7,152 bases of DNA from an uncultured Clostridia bacterium (lineage in GTDB: Bacteria; Bacillota; Clostridia; Oscillospirales; Oscillospiraceae), in NCBI GenBank assembly GCA_947167725.1, contig CAMVJF010000084.1, positions 1 through 7,152 of the forward strand. The letters run 5' to 3'. Of the stretch, positions 5,824 to 7,152 are shown one piece after another. Position numbers and translations under genes: made by a program. A model generated the notes under the pieces. It made no database searches. It had not been told where the DNA came from and worked only from the letters and a program-made list of their open reading frames with translations. Numbering within the stretch: the first letter of the stretch is position 1; every line of letters begins with the position of its first letter.

Positions 5824-7152
5824 GGAAAGCGTTGTCCTCGGCTGCGGCTGTGAGGTATTCGGAGATGAGGCGGAGGAGCTCAAGCAGCGCTTCCGCCTGC
5901 TTCGGCTGCTGATCGTCTCGACCGCGCTGAGCATGCCGCTTCTCTGGGATCTGCCGCCGCGCTTCCAGTTTGTGCTGGCAACGCTGCTGCAGTTCGGGCC
6001 GGGTCTGTACTTTCTCCGCAACGCGATCCGTGGGCTGAAAAACCGCAGCCTTGGCATGGATCTGCTGGTGGCGCTCTCCACCACGGCGATCTATGTTTAC
6101 AGCACAGTCGTCGCCTTCACCGTGACGGAGAACATCAAGCTCTATTATCTCTGTGACGGGGTGCTGATCTCGCTGCTGCTGTTCGGGCGCTATCTCGAAT
6201 CCGTGGCGATCTATCAGAGCGGCGAGGCTGTGCGAAGTCTGCTGCGGCTGCAGCCCAAGACGGCCATCGTGATGCGTGATGGGGTCAAGGCAGAGATCGA
6301 CGCGTCGGAGATCATCTCCGGCGATACGATCCTGCTCCGCTCAGGCGAGCGCATTCCCGCTGACGGAAGGATTCTCGAAGGAAGCTGCCTCGTGGATGAA
6401 TCCCTGCTGACCGGCGAGAGCGTCCCCGTGGAAAAGCGTCCCGGCAACAGCATCACCGGCGGCACACTCAACCGCGAGGGTAAAGTGACCTATATGGCAA
6501 CGTCTGTCGGTGAGGCTTCGACTCTGCAGCAGATGGCGGCCTTCGTGCGCCGTGCACAGAGCGAAAAGGCCCCTGTACAACGCTTCGCGGACAGGATCGC
6601 CTCGATCTTTGTCCCGTCCGTGATTGGTCTGGCCGTGCTGATTTTCGCATTCTGGTTTTTCCTGCTTGCTCCCGGCGATTGGGGAAAAGCGGTCTCGACC
6701 GTCTGTGGCGTGCTGGTGATCGCCTGCCCCTGCGCGCTGGGACTTGCCACGCCTGCCGCATTGATGACGGCTTCCGGTCGGGCGGCGGAGCTGGGTATCC
6801 TCTTCAAGGGCGCTTCGACCATTGAAAAGGCGTGGCGTGTCGATACGGTTGTCTTTGACAAGACCGGTACGCTGACCGAAGGCTGCGTGGAGCCGGGGAT
6901 CCGCGATCCGCTGCGCGCAGCCGCGAAAAGCGCTGTCGACGCCTGCAGGGCGCTCGGGCTGGAGGTCTGGATGATCTCCGGCGACAAGGAGGAAACGGCA
7001 AGACGCATTGCTGGGGCCTGCGGGATCGAGCACATTCTCTTTGAGGTGAAACCGGAGGAAAAGGCCGCGCAGATCACACGCTTGAAAAGCGAGGGTCGCC
7101 GCGTCGCCATGGTGGGCGACGGGATCAACGACGCCCCGGCCATGGCGGAAGC
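5816..7152 (+). CDS. P1B-type heavy-metal P-type ATPase lacking the N domain (3' truncated by window)
   Basis: The frame opens after 5800 and runs off the window after 445 full codons. TTG 5816 is the likely start: AAGGAAG lies just before it and it overlaps the upstream stop by 8 nt, implying translational coupling. No ATG or GTG is available until well into the first helix. There is no full N-terminal HMA domain, only a short tail with C10-G-C12. Then come four membrane helices, the actuator domain with TGES (199-202), two more helices with the ion-binding C304-P-C306, the phosphorylated D348 in DKTGTLT, S388-G-D390 and G434-DGIND. These show a transition-metal pump of the Cu/Ag or Zn/Cd type; the later helices that would separate these are outside the window. 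Oddly, DKTGTLTEG is followed after a few residues by GIRDPLR. The ~100-130-residue ATP-binding N domain with its His-Pro motif is absent, without any frame break. Confidence 0.9.
   Translation, partial: MDKESVVLGCGCEVFGDEAEELKQRFRLLRLLIVSTALSMPLLWDLPPRFQFVLATLLQFGPGLYFLRNAIRGLKNRSLGMDLLVALSTTAIYVYSTVVAFTVTENIKLYYLCDGVLISLLLFGRYLESVAIYQSGEAVRSLLRLQPKTAIVMRDGVKAEIDASEIISGDTILLRSGERIPADGRILEGSCLVDESLLTGESVPVEKRPGNSITGGTLNREGKVTYMATSVGEASTLQQMAAFVRRAQSEKAPVQRFADRIASIFVPSVIGLAVLIFAFWFFLLAPGDWGKAVSTVCGVLVIACPCALGLATPAALMTASGRAAELGILFKGASTIEKAWRVDTVVFDKTGTLTEGCVEPGIRDPLRAAAKSAVDACRALGLEVWMISGDKEETARRIAGACGIEHILFEVKPEEKAAQITRLKSEGRRVAMVGDGINDAPAMAE

Noticed and set aside
6898..6911. Tandem GATCCGC-GATCCGC as a deletion-junction signature in the ATPase
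   Set aside because: It encodes part of GIRDPLR, which is normally conserved sequence after the N domain, so the repeat is probably a codon coincidence and the true junction would lie a few codons earlier.
6341..7143. Minus-strand open frames opposite the ATPase
   Set aside because: They are antisense to a frame holding every expected P-type ATPase motif in correct order.

Overview
The window looks like a fragment of a moderately GC-rich Gram-positive chromosome, most likely a Clostridia/Bacillota bacterium. Supporting this are consensus sigma-A type promoters, strong AGGAGG-type ribosome binding sites, Gram-positive-style surface proteins (a classic LCAC lipobox and a membrane-anchored secreted protein) and a DUF1887/Card1-like protein of the form common in Firmicutes. 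The lineage is an inference. Both ends cut through genes, and the first ~88 bases look like a poor-quality contig end.

Left part (1-2700, GC-rich). The 3' end of a plus-strand DUF1887/Card1-like nuclease gene converges on a minus-strand histidine phosphatase gene, with a perfect 18-bp hairpin between them. Next, on the minus strand, is a membrane-anchored extracytoplasmic protein of unknown function with its own promoter and terminator.

Middle part (2700-5260, clearly AT-richer). A gene-free stretch carries a perfect 34-nt palindrome (probably a terminator) and a short array of four related motifs spaced 19-20 bp apart. Then comes a minus-strand lipoprotein with a duplicated domain, driven by a near-perfect TTGACA-18-TATAAT promoter. 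Upstream of it lies more than 550 bp with no convincing gene but several inverted repeats and an orphan plus-strand terminator. This middle block may be an acquired segment or the scar of a lost mobile element.

Right part (5233-7152, GC-rich again). A promoter overlapped by two tandem operator-like dyads drives a two-gene plus-strand operon. The first gene encodes a 168-residue four-helix membrane protein with an HDGDH motif. The second, overlapping it by 8 nt and probably starting at TTG, is a P1B-type heavy-metal ATPase that runs off the end of the window. This is the most notable object here: it keeps TGES, CPC, DKTGT, SGD and GDGIND, but the ATP-binding N domain that normally sits between DKTGT and the DPLR segment is missing in frame. 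Either it is an unusual minimal pump (or non-pumping relative) working with the small membrane protein, or it is a deletion in the strain or the assembly.
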